Assembly (NCBI GenBank): GCA_035530875.1
Contig: DATKUB010000063.1
Location: 1 to 64,000, forward strand
Direction of reading: 5' to 3'
Source of the DNA: JANXYY01 sp035530875
Lineage (GTDB): Bacteria; Actinomycetota; Actinomycetes; Nanopelagicales; Nanopelagicaceae
Length of the DNA: 64,000 bases
Shown here: piece after piece, positions 25,386 through 33,094 of the stretch
Position numbering within the stretch: the stretch's first letter is position 1
How the letters are laid out: every line of letters begins with the position of its first letter
Notes under the pieces: model-generated
Seen by the model: the letters and a program-made list of their open reading frames with translations, nothing else
The model's database searches: none
What the model was told of the DNA's origin: nothing
Program-made: the position numbers and the translations under genes

Positions 25386-26704
25386 TTCACACCTCTATTG
25401 GGATCGACTCCGGTTAGCCCAAAAACTTGGTCCCAAGCTTCACTCAAGGTTGATTGGTGATCGACTTCTTGACGCAAGAATCCGTCGATCATCGGCATCA
25501 ACTCCCTGGCTCGATCAACATCCGAGTTTGTGCCGGGTACATATGCGCCAATCTCAAGAAGCACCTTGGCTTCCCGATGTGCAGACAAAAGGCGCCTTAT
25601 GATCGTGGCGGCAGTCCGCTGCTCCGAATTGGTAACAGCTGGAGCTACTCTAGAAACAGAATCGAGCACGTCGATGCTCGGATAGTGGCCCGAAGTTGCA
25701 AGCCGTCGATCGAGAACGACGTGCCCATCAAGAATCGATCGGACCGTGTCTCCGATTGGGTCGTTGATGTCGTCCCCTTCCACCAACACCGTGTAAATAC
25801 CGGTGATGCTGCCTCGTTCGCCGCATCCTGCTCGTTCAAGAAGTCTGGGCAACAGCGCAAAAACAGAAGGCGGAAAACCCCGCGTTGCGGGTGGTTCCCC
25901 GGCGGATAGACCAATCTCTCGCTGTGCAGTTGCCACCCGGGTAACCGAATCCATCATCAGAACCACATCGGCACCTTCATCGCGAAACCATTCTGCGATC
26001 CGAGTTGCCACAAACGCTGAACGAAGACGCACCACCGGCGGTTGATCGGAGGTGGCGACCACGATCACCGATCGGGCAAGGCCAGCTGCGCCGAGATCAT
26101 TTTCAATAAATTCGCGGACCTCTCGACCACGCTCGCCAACTAATGCAATTACCGCCACTTGCGCTTCGGTACCCCGGGCGATCATGGATAGCAGGGTGGA
26201 TTTTCCAACACCGGAACCGGCGAATAAGCCCAACCGCTGACCACGACCAACGGGCACCAGCACATCCAAAGCTCGAACCCCAACGCCGAGTTGACGATTA
26301 ACTCGCTGTCTGGTCAGCGCCGCTGGGGCCGAGTTCTCCACGGAAACACGGTGCGCTCCATAAAGCGGGCCGAGGCCATCGATCGGTTCACCGAGGCCAT
26401 CTAACACACGACCAAGAAGGCTTGATCCGACTGATATTTCTAACGGCCCACCGGTAGTTCGAACTTCGACGCCAGGCCCAATCCCAAAAATCGGGCCTAA
26501 AGGAAGACAGGTCAATCGACCACCACTAGCCGAAACCACTTCAGCCCGGACATCTTGAACGGGAGATTTTAAAGTAAGAAGATCGCCAATCGCCGCTGAA
26601 ATTCCTTCCACCGAGACGGTTAAGCCGACCACAGCGGCGACCGTCCCGATCACTTGCGGCTTTGCTGCCTGGGCCGCACGCTTAGCTAGCAATTCGACGC
26701 TCAT
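25382..26704 (-). CDS. fliI: Flagellum-specific ATPase FliI
   Basis: This ATPase energises flagellar export and has 440 residues. It has a beta-barrel N-domain, Walker A GSGVGKST (163-170), VGERGREVREFIE (about 194-206) and Walker B VVLMMDSVTR (about 243-252). Residues GLSAGEPPATRGFPPSVFA identify the flagellar/type III subgroup of F1-like ATPases. It overlaps fliH and fliJ by 4 bases. Confidence 0.96.
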   Translation of the reverse strand: MSVELLAKRAAQAAKPQVIGTVAAVVGLTVSVEGISAAIGDLLTLKSPVQDVRAEVVSASGGRLTCLPLGPIFGIGPGVEVRTTGGPLEISVGSSLLGRVLDGLGEPIDGLGPLYGAHRVSVENSAPAALTRQRVNRQLGVGVRALDVLVPVGRGQRLGLFAGSGVGKSTLLSMIARGTEAQVAVIALVGERGREVREFIENDLGAAGLARSVIVVATSDQPPVVRLRSAFVATRIAEWFRDEGADVVLMMDSVTRVATAQREIGLSAGEPPATRGFPPSVFALLPRLLERAGCGERGSITGIYTVLVEGDDINDPIGDTVRSILDGHVVLDRRLATSGHYPSIDVLDSVSRVAPAVTNSEQRTAATIIRRLLSAHREAKVLLEIGAYVPGTNSDVDRARELMPMIDGFLRQEVDHQSTLSEAWDQVFGLTGVDPNRGVK

Positions 26705-27414
26705 CCGATCAGCACCTCCCGGACTCGAGCTAGGGAGTTGGTTAGACAGGCATCAACCTTGGTCGCACCGATTTCAGCGAGAGCATCGCCTCGGTTGAGC
26801 GCGGGATCGGGCACCACCTTGACTGGCCGTCCGAGTGTTGTCGCCAAATCGATGGTTTCTAGACTTTCAATATCAAGTGGGTTGAGCCAGAGAGTAAGAG
26901 CAGTGCCGCGCGGCGCTGCGGCACAAGCTCTTCGCATCGCGTCTAGCGCCAGTTCTCGCGAAAGTTCAAGTTCCCGGCCAAAGATGGATTCAACTAGCGA
27001 ATATGCGACCGCGCCGAGTCTTTGACCAATTTCGTCATAAGTAGGGACGAGCCTGTTCTCGAGCCGCAGGACGGCTTCATTAAGGGCAGCAAGCAGATTT
27101 TCGGTGCCAGTCTTTCGCTGAGCCTCTGCCGTGCGCAGCGTCGCGAGTTCGCGATCTAATTCAGCCTTTGTTTCGGCAACGGCGCGAATCCGCCCGCTCG
27201 CATAGCCGGCGGCGAATCCTTCAGCTGCGGCAGATGTTCTGGCTATTCGGGTTGCTTCATCAAGGGCTCGTACAAGATCTGGATCAAGCAATCTGGCATC
27301 TGGTTTTGCGTCGGTGAGATATCGACTGGTTCGCAGTTCGCTATCGACTCGCGCCAACGGGGCAAGGTCTGCGCGAGTCCCGCGCAATACCGTAGTTTCA
27401 GGAGAGATACTCAT
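26701..27414 (-). CDS. fliH: Flagellar export regulator FliH
   Basis: FliH is the peripheral stalk that binds FliI to the C-ring. I chose ATG 27414 (MSISPETTVL), 8 bases after AAGGGG; an alternative GTG lies at 27423. The product has 237 residues with a helical, Ala/Arg-rich middle (about 60-130) and the conserved C-terminal half with GAVAYSLVESIFGREL and VVPDPALNRGDALAEIGATK. It overlaps the fliG 3' end and the fliI 5' end. Confidence 0.9.
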   Translation of the reverse strand: MSISPETTVLRGTRADLAPLARVDSELRTSRYLTDAKPDARLLDPDLVRALDEATRIARTSAAAEGFAAGYASGRIRAVAETKAELDRELATLRTAEAQRKTGTENLLAALNEAVLRLENRLVPTYDEIGQRLGAVAYSLVESIFGRELELSRELALDAMRRACAAAPRGTALTLWLNPLDIESLETIDLATTLGRPVKVVPDPALNRGDALAEIGATKVDACLTNSLARVREVLIG

Positions 27415-28429
27415 CGTCACCACCCCTTAAAATCACGATCTGACCCGTCTCTTCGAGTGCTCGGATATTCCGAACGATCTTGGCTTGAGCTTCTTCAACA
27501 GCAGAGACGCGGACCGGGCCGAGCAAATCAATTTCCTCTTCCAAGTTCTCCGCAGCTCGCTGCGAGATGTTCTTCATGACTTTTTCGCGAACTTCAGACT
27601 TAACGCCCTTCAGTGCGTGAGCCAAATCGGCGGTATCAACTTGTTGCAATACCAACTGAACATAACGATCCTCAAGCCCCACGATGTCTTCAAACATGAA
27701 CATGTGGGCGCGGATAGCTTCGGCCAATGCCGGATCAAGTCCGTCCAGTCCTTCCAGGATCATGCGTTCGGTTCCACGATCAGAGCGATTGATAATTTCA
27801 ATTAACGGCTGCAAACCTCCTACCACGGAGAGTTCGGATGGCTGCAGGAGCGAAGACATTCTGCGCTGCAGAGTTTCCTCAACCCGCTGCACGATTTCAG
27901 GCGAGGTTTGATCCATGATTGCGATTCGGTGAGCAACATCGGCCTGTAGGCCAGGCGCTAATCCAGACAACACCATCGATGCCTGATCGGCGCTCATGTG
28001 TGACATAACCAAGGCAATAGTCTGCGGATGCTCGTCATGCAGAAACGACAGCAAAAGACGAGGATCCGTTCTTCGAAGAAATTGAAACGGCATTTCGGAT
28101 ATGGCCGCCTCAAGTCGGGCCATAATGTCGCGAGCTCGATCCGCCCCCAGACCGCCTTCGAGCAACTCTCTGGCATAGTTGAGCCCACCTTGGGCCACAT
28201 ACCTATGAGCCGCGATTATGTCTCGGAATTCTTCAAACACCATGTCAACTACGGAAGAATCAACCGATCTCAACCGAGCGACTTCAGCGACCAATTCTTC
28301 CAATTCACCTTCGCGCAACTCTGCCAGAATCCGAGACGCTTTCCCCTGACCCAGTTGAACAATGAGGATGGCGGCTTTACGAAGGCCGGTCAGCTCGACC
28401 TCGAGTTCCAGGGGCGCAGTTTGAGTCAT
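27398..28429 (-). CDS. fliG: Flagellar motor switch protein FliG
   Basis: FliG is the torque-generating rotor protein with 343 residues, the standard length. It has the N-domain (TGLRKAAILIVQLGQGKASR, about 14-33), the middle domain with EHPQTIALVMSHM (the EHPQ motif that contacts FliM) and the C-terminal charged helix (about 270-320) with DTADLAHALKGVKSEVREK. It lies 3 bases after fliF. Confidence 0.96.
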   Translation of the reverse strand: MTQTAPLELEVELTGLRKAAILIVQLGQGKASRILAELREGELEELVAEVARLRSVDSSVVDMVFEEFRDIIAAHRYVAQGGLNYARELLEGGLGADRARDIMARLEAAISEMPFQFLRRTDPRLLLSFLHDEHPQTIALVMSHMSADQASMVLSGLAPGLQADVAHRIAIMDQTSPEIVQRVEETLQRRMSSLLQPSELSVVGGLQPLIEIINRSDRGTERMILEGLDGLDPALAEAIRAHMFMFEDIVGLEDRYVQLVLQQVDTADLAHALKGVKSEVREKVMKNISQRAAENLEEEIDLLGPVRVSAVEEAQAKIVRNIRALEETGQIVILRGGDDEYLS

Positions 28430-28432
28430 GTG

Positions 28433-30073
28433 CTAACGTGTCCGCTCGGCTAGCCAGCCGCGCAGCAACTGAGCAACTTCGTCTGGTTGCTTATCGACCA
28501 TTTCGCTTATGTCCGCGCGTGCCGCCAGGCGCAACTCAGACACCGGGTCAGCCGTTTGCGTCCTGAGCATCTCTAGCTTGGGAGTCATCGAGCCCGATGC
28601 TGGAGATCCACCAATGGTTAGCTTGGCCGGCTCACCGCGGCCAAGTAACAACTGGCGTCGAATGTCTTCAAGTTCGGCTAATTCGTCAGCCGTAACTTCG
28701 GTTCGGCGTGCCCGTCGGCCAGATAGGAGTGCCAAAATCAGAATCGCCAGAACTAGAAGTCCCAGTGCGCCTTTACGGATCAGAGAGAAGAGGCCGGCTT
28801 GTTTCTGGCTGGCATCGGCCTGAGCTAGCGTGAGTTTTGCGGCGAGGGCTGCCGACTTATCAAAAGGCATTGTTGCAACCTGAATTGAGTCGCCCCGTGT
28901 GGTATCAAGCCCTACCGCGTTTGAAACTAATTGGCTCACTTGCGACGTGCTGATCTTTGATGCGGTGGCACTATCTAGGAGTACGGCAACTGTTAGCCGC
29001 TTCACCGAACCGGGGGCACCTTTTCGTTGTTCGAGAATTGAACCAACCGAATTGTTTACTGTCTGGGTTGTCTTGTCGTAACCATTGGCGCCCGTCGCAG
29101 CCGTGGTACCACCGGTCGTGGTTCCAGGAGTCGCCCCGAGCACCCCTCCAACAGCAGGTCCCCCGACACCGCTGTATTTTTCGGATGTGGTTGTGTTTGC
29201 AAGCGGCGGCACTGTCGGGTCATATACATACGTATGTGTAGTCGTATCGCGCTGATCGAAATCAAGCGAAGCGTTAACCCGAACTACTGAGTGGTTCGGG
29301 CCTACTACCTGGTTGAGCATCTGCTGCACTGAAGTGGAGAGTTGGTTTTCGAATGCCAATGTCTGCTGCTCTCTGGCAGTGCCAGCTGCGTCAAGTGCAC
29401 CGCCTTGGCTACCTGAAAGCACTTGCCCTGAGCCATCCGCCACCGTGACCGCGTCAGGAGTCAGATCGGGAACGCTGGCTGCCACCAGATTAACTACCGC
29501 TTCGGTCTGGCTTGGCGATAGCTGAACTCCGGGTCTAAGCGATACCAAAACTGAAGCCGTCGGTTTGCTAGCGGTATCAGTGAAGACGCTCTGCTGCGGC
29601 AAGGCTAAGTGAACGACGGCGCCCTGAACTCCGTCGATTGCCGAAATGGTTTTAGCGAGTTCGCCCTCAAGCGCGCGTTGATAGTCAACGTGCTGCATGA
29701 AGTCAGAAGTCGTTATTCCTTGTTTATCTAATAGTGAGTATCCGCTCGTACCGCCGGTAGGAAGGCCCTGTCCGCTTAAAGTCAGCCGAGTCGCATACAC
29801 CTTGTCTTGAGGAACCAAGATGGTCGCCCCACCATCTGTAAGTTGGTATGGGACCCCGGAGGTATCCAACTGTTGAACTATGGAGTTCGCATCAGTAGAA
29901 GCCAAATTCGAGAACAACGGAACATATGCAGGCTTGCTCGCCCAGGTTGTGAAAAGATAACCGCCAAGAACTAGCGCTATGACGCCCAGAACGGTCACTG
30001 TCCGCTGGCCGGGTGTGAACCCATCTAAGGTAGTTCGCATTCGACGAAGCAGCGTTGAAAGCACTCCAGTCAT
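28433..30073 (-). CDS. fliF: Flagellar MS-ring protein FliF
   Basis: FliF builds the MS ring and export housing. The 546 residues have two membrane helices (about 26-47 and 440-460), ring-building motifs (FSNLASTDANSIVQQLDTSG and the LEGELAKTISAIDGVQGAVV region) and a cytosolic tail that binds FliG. I take ATG 30073, which overlaps the fliE stop (TGATG); a GTG one codon earlier is possible. Confidence 0.96.
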   Translation of the reverse strand: MTGVLSTLLRRMRTTLDGFTPGQRTVTVLGVIALVLGGYLFTTWASKPAYVPLFSNLASTDANSIVQQLDTSGVPYQLTDGGATILVPQDKVYATRLTLSGQGLPTGGTSGYSLLDKQGITTSDFMQHVDYQRALEGELAKTISAIDGVQGAVVHLALPQQSVFTDTASKPTASVLVSLRPGVQLSPSQTEAVVNLVAASVPDLTPDAVTVADGSGQVLSGSQGGALDAAGTAREQQTLAFENQLSTSVQQMLNQVVGPNHSVVRVNASLDFDQRDTTTHTYVYDPTVPPLANTTTSEKYSGVGGPAVGGVLGATPGTTTGGTTAATGANGYDKTTQTVNNSVGSILEQRKGAPGSVKRLTVAVLLDSATASKISTSQVSQLVSNAVGLDTTRGDSIQVATMPFDKSAALAAKLTLAQADASQKQAGLFSLIRKGALGLLVLAILILALLSGRRARRTEVTADELAELEDIRRQLLLGRGEPAKLTIGGSPASGSMTPKLEMLRTQTADPVSELRLAARADISEMVDKQPDEVAQLLRGWLAERTR

Positions 30074-30405
30074 CACACGGGCATCCTCATGATGTCGTTG
30101 AATGCCTCAATCGCCTTATTGCGGATCGCCACGGTTAGTTGTGTCGTGAGTGAGGATTCGCTTGCGGCAAGCAGGTAGTCCTGCGGGTTTTTCAATTGAC
30201 CAGTTGCAGCCTCAAGCGCCAACGTGTCCGACTTTGCCTGAACCTGCTGCAAATTATCTACGGCACCAGCAAGACTGTGACTGAACCCCGCGCCACCAAC
30301 GGTTGCCGTGGCTGCGGCCGAAGATGCATCCCCTGGGGCAATGGGCGCGGTTGGCGCGGTCACCGGAACGATCGCGGTGAGCCCAGAAATAGATGAGATA
30401 CTCAC
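30073..30405 (-). CDS. fliE: Flagellar hook-basal body complex protein FliE
   Basis: The 110-residue protein has the FliE core in its C-terminal half: SFSHSLAGAVDNLQQVQAKS is approximated here by FSHSLAGAVDNLQQVQ (about 41-56), then LESATGQLKNPQDYLLA-like and a helical end (AIRNKAIEAFNDIMRMPV). FliE joins the MS ring to the rod. It is translationally linked to flgC and fliF. Confidence 0.93.
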   Translation of the reverse strand: MSISSISGLTAIVPVTAPTAPIAPGDASSAAATATVGGAGFSHSLAGAVDNLQQVQAKSDTLALEAATGQLKNPQDYLLAASESSLTTQLTVAIRNKAIEAFNDIMRMPV

Positions 30406-30812
30406 ACGTTCCGCCCAAGTTGCAGCGCGGACTCATAGGCCGATCTGGCTCGCTCTACTACCGCAATATTCGCCTGGTAGCCGCGTTGGGCCTGAATCAG
30501 TTGAGTCATCTGATCACCCAGGTCGATATCCGGACGGCGCACCATTCCTTGGGCGTCAGCCAGTGGGTTGCTGGGGTCGTAAACGACGTGTCCAGCTGCA
30601 CTTCCATAAGCTGCACCCGCCACTTCCACTCCACCTTGGCCGGAGCCGTAATCAACCGACTGAGCAACTATGTAGCGCGCCTGAAAAGCGGCGTCACTCG
30701 TACGCCGAACGGTATTGATATTGGCGATGTTGTCCGATACGGCATCCATCCACTTCTGGGAGAGTTCAATACCGCTGCCGGAAATCCTGAAAATATCGAA
30801 TGCGGACATCAT
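30402..30812 (-). CDS. flgC: Flagellar proximal rod protein FlgC
   Basis: The 136-residue rod protein has N-terminal SGSGIELSQKWMDAVSDNIA followed by NINT (about 12-35) and C-terminal VDLGDQMTQLIQAQRGYQAN-type sequence, the paired axial helices. The start is ATG 30812, or the adjacent ATG 30809, overlapping the flgB stop. With FlgB it makes the proximal rod. Confidence 0.95.
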   Translation of the reverse strand: MMSAFDIFRISGSGIELSQKWMDAVSDNIANINTVRRTSDAAFQARYIVAQSVDYGSGQGGVEVAGAAYGSAAGHVVYDPSNPLADAQGMVRRPDIDLGDQMTQLIQAQRGYQANIAVVERARSAYESALQLGRNV

Positions 30813-31162
30813 GACCCTCGCAGTACGTCACGAAGTTGAGCAAACTTGTCATCGGCAGCGTGAAGCATCAACTGGTATTGGAGCGTGGTTTCAATTCCAA
30901 GCAAAGTCTCTTTTTCCAGACTCACATTGTTTCCATCGGGTCCGGTGGGATCTAACGAACGGGTAATGGTCGGAGTCACATTTGTACCCCCGCTGCCCAC
31001 CGTGCCGCTACTCAACGCTTGCTGCAAAGAGTCTTCAAACTGCACGCGGCCGGCTAGAAAACCCGCAGTGCCCAGGTTGGCCGTATTGTCGGCGATCACG
31101 TTTTGGCGTGCGGAAAGGCCAGTCAGCGCGGCAGTGATCGCGTCAAGAGTGACGTCAGTCAT
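30809..31162 (-). CDS. flgB: Flagellar proximal rod protein FlgB
   Basis: The rod protein starts at ATG 31162 (MTDVTLDAITAALTGLSARQ) and has 117 residues. A longer open frame to 31294 would run through the promoter and lacks family similarity. Conserved SARQNVIADNTANLGTAGF (about 17-35) and the C-terminal YQLMLHAADDKFAQLRDVL identify FlgB. It is the first gene of the long flgB-to-flhA series, with a sigma-28-like site 130 bases upstream. Confidence 0.92.
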   Translation of the reverse strand: MTDVTLDAITAALTGLSARQNVIADNTANLGTAGFLAGRVQFEDSLQQALSSGTVGSGGTNVTPTITRSLDPTGPDGNNVSLEKETLLGIETTLQYQLMLHAADDKFAQLRDVLRGS

Positions 31163-31471
31163 TTCATTACCCGAGCGGAAATGAATATGCAATCGGAATC
31201 GGCCATGGACGGACCCCTTAGATCTACGACCTCTCGCGAAGTCGAATGGTGTGCCTGTCCTTGGCGTTATTGGCAATCCTTGCTCGAGTCCCAAATCGGC
31301 GGAGACGAGCAGAACCTAAGGGGTTTCTACGCCGGACTATGAGACGAACTGGCAAGTGATGGCGTTTTTAGCTGATCTGCAATCTGGTCAACGACGAATC
31401 AATAGCTGCCACTCCTAAACGATCGACTATTTAAGCGCGTAAAGTCGCAAGATAAATAATCCGTTAACTTG
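31163..31471. other. Gene-free region upstream of flgB
   Basis: I see no gene in these 309 bases. They hold the sigma-28-like promoter of flgB (31293-31320) and a 9-bp inverted repeat, ACCCCTTAG (31213-31221) with CTAAGGGGT (31316-31324). The right arm of the repeat overlaps the promoter's -35 element. The rest, 31325-31471, is AT-richer and leads into the 3' end of the CheC/X-like gene. Confidence 0.6.
31293..31320 (-). promoter_or_regulatory. Sigma-28 (FliA)-type promoter for flgB operon
   Basis: On the minus strand CTTAG (-35, 31320-31316), a 15-base spacer and GCCGATTT (-10, 31300-31293) match the flagellar sigma-28 consensus TAAA-N15-GCCGATAA in spacing and in the GCCGAT core. Three similar sites occur in this locus. 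Confidence 0.55.
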
Positions 31472-31954
31472 CTATGCAAGCGCTAATGAAAACGCGCCGC
31501 TGCCATATCCGGGAACATTAACCGTTAAATCCAACCGACGCCCCCACGAGTGCAGTACCTCTGAAATATCGGCTGGCGGTAAATCGCCTGGAAGAATAAC
31601 TGAATAAAGTTTTACGTGGGGTGCCCCTTGCACGTTGAACAGGGCGCTAACGATATTGAGAACTTCTTCTACATTCTCCAGAGCGCTTTTCGAAACTTCG
31701 CCTTCTGCAAGAAGGTCCTGTACTCCGGCCGGCGGCAACAACCCCAGGGCACTACCCAAATAAGCGGTGAGCGCCAGATCCAGAAGAGCTACGGCCGACA
31801 CAGCCAGTTGTTCGGTGACGTACACCGTCGCAATCCCGGTCGAGTCCTGGCCGAGAGCCACCGGCTCGCCTGGAGACACCGAGACGTCAAGACCAATCAG
31901 GTCGCCGAACAAGTCCCGCACTGCCTTGACCGCCGGGATCTTGGTCTGGTTCAT
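31472..31954 (-). CDS. CheC/CheX-like chemotaxis phosphatase
   Basis: The 160-residue protein appears to have the CheC/CheX fold. The helix NVEEVLNIVSALFN carries E-x-x-N with a proline 22 residues after the Asn, close to the [D/S]-x3-E-x2-N-x22-P phosphatase motif, although the leading D/S is Glu here. Only one copy of the motif is seen, as in CheX or CheC-III. The expected substrate is phosphorylated CheY; the adjacent CheY-like protein, translated with it (4-base overlap), has no phosphorylatable Asp. Another C-ring role is possible. Confidence 0.6.
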   Translation of the reverse strand: MNQTKIPAVKAVRDLFGDLIGLDVSVSPGEPVALGQDSTGIATVYVTEQLAVSAVALLDLALTAYLGSALGLLPPAGVQDLLAEGEVSKSALENVEEVLNIVSALFNVQGAPHVKLYSVILPGDLPPADISEVLHSWGRRLDLTVNVPGYGSGAFSLALA

Positions 31955-32313
31955 GAGATCAACTCACCCATTAACTCTGAAAAGGCGTCCGCCGTAAAAG
32001 GTTTGGCGATCAAAAATCTGGCTCCGGCCGCCATGGCAATTTCTCGCATTTCAGGAGAACTTTCCGAAGTAACGAACCCAAACTCCGTCTGGTCTCCTGC
32101 ATTCCGAAGAGCCCGAAGCAATTCGATCCCGTTCATCTCAGGCATGTTCCAACCGGAGAACACCAGATCAGGCGCATCCGAAGAGATCACCCTGAGGGCC
32201 GCCAAACCATTTCCGGCCTCAACGAATTCGTGGTCTCCGCACCCCGTTTGGCGAAGAGTCCGGGTCACGATGTGGCGCATTACCCGACTGTCGTCCACGA
32301 TGAGTATCAGCAT
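31951..32313 (-). CDS. CheY-like receiver lacking the phospho-acceptor Asp
   Basis: This is a 120-residue single receiver domain. The acidic pair Asp7-Asp8 (LIVDDSR), Thr/Ser in GFVTSES and Lys in FLIAKPF are all conserved. The site equivalent to Asp57 of E. coli CheY is Gly54 (LVFSGWNMP, where CheY has D before W), encoded by GGT. It cannot be phosphorylated in the usual way, so it is either an atypical receiver or a recently inactivated CheY; GAT to GGT is one base change. Overlaps bind it to orf125 and the CheC/X-like gene. Confidence 0.85.
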   Translation of the reverse strand: MLILIVDDSRVMRHIVTRTLRQTGCGDHEFVEAGNGLAALRVISSDAPDLVFSGWNMPEMNGIELLRALRNAGDQTEFGFVTSESSPEMREIAMAAGARFLIAKPFTADAFSELMGELIS

Positions 32314-32684
32314 GCGTCATCGATAAAGACTGGGCGAGCTGATGGGCGAGTGGCGTCGATGGCGTCGGTAAGGGCGCTTAGGCGACGGTTTCCAACCATC
32401 GCAGCCGCTAGTAACTCGGCAACTTCCAGTTGGCGCCGATGCAAATGTTGGGCCCGCTCCAGAAGAGGCAGCGGTAGCGAGCCGATGCCAGTCGGTGGCG
32501 TCCATACGATTAGGTCCGGGGTGGATCCAACGTTGGCACGAAGCAAGTTTTCGGCACGTTCGACATCAAGATCCAGAATGGTCAAGGCCGCCACCCATGC
32601 GTCATAGAAGGTCAAATCTTGCGAATCTGGGTCGCCTCTTGTCTCAATATCGACGCCCGTCGGTAGAGATCTCAAGTACGTCAT
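32307..32684 (-). CDS. Unknown flagellar-operon protein (FliT position)
   Basis: The 125-residue, mostly helical protein overlaps fliS by 4 bases and the cheY-like gene by 7, so it is surely part of the fliD-fliS operon. I do not recognise it. The central LLERAQHLHRRQLEVAELLA helix resembles the hydrophobic-charged pattern of export chaperones, and fliT commonly follows fliS, so a FliD or FliC chaperone role is a reasonable but unproven guess. Confidence 0.65.
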   Translation of the reverse strand: MTYLRSLPTGVDIETRGDPDSQDLTFYDAWVAALTILDLDVERAENLLRANVGSTPDLIVWTPPTGIGSLPLPLLERAQHLHRRQLEVAELLAAAMVGNRRLSALTDAIDATRPSARPVFIDDAC

Positions 32685-33088
32685 GCCGATACCGGATAGA
32701 CAACCTTGCCGGTTGCAAGTTGAAGCGCGGCCTCAGCCCAGGCGTCCCGAAGTGGTGTGACCAAGGTTCGACAAGCGGCAACTCGAGCAGGATCCCGACC
32801 AATATTTGCCGCGATCAACTCGCCTAGAAGGAAGGCGTAAAGGTCGGCCAACCCAGGTGCACCTTGCCAAGCGCCGACGTCAAGACTCGCGCGTAACTCA
32901 ATCAGGATCTCTTGGGCGTGATGCAGATGCTCATTCCCAACAACTCCAGTACGAAGTTCACGTTCGCCTCGTTCGAGATCAAGAATCAGCCGGTCGTACA
33001 GCATGACTATCAGCCGACTTGACGAAGCAGTGGCGATCGAGTCGGAAACATAACGCTTAGATGCTGATGCGGCGCTCATTGGGCACAC
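32681..33088 (-). CDS. fliS: Flagellin export chaperone FliS
   Basis: FliS binds flagellin and prevents early polymerisation. Of 135 residues, the signature YVSDSIATASSSRLIVMLYD (about 13-32) is followed by a four-helix bundle (LDLERGERELR, HHAQEILIELRASLD). It starts at 33088 or possibly at the internal MSAAS four codons on. It lies between fliD (6 bases) and orf125. In Bacillus FliS also helps FliW and flagellin interact, relevant because fliW and csrA are nearby. Confidence 0.94.
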   Translation of the reverse strand: MCPMSAASASKRYVSDSIATASSSRLIVMLYDRLILDLERGERELRTGVVGNEHLHHAQEILIELRASLDVGAWQGAPGLADLYAFLLGELIAANIGRDPARVAACRTLVTPLRDAWAEAALQLATGKVVYPVSA

Positions 33089-33094
33089 TCCCTC

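Noticed and set aside
31163..31294. 44-residue N-terminal extension of FlgB
   Set aside because: It runs through the inverted repeat and reaches the promoter, and FlgB similarity begins at the ATG at 31162.
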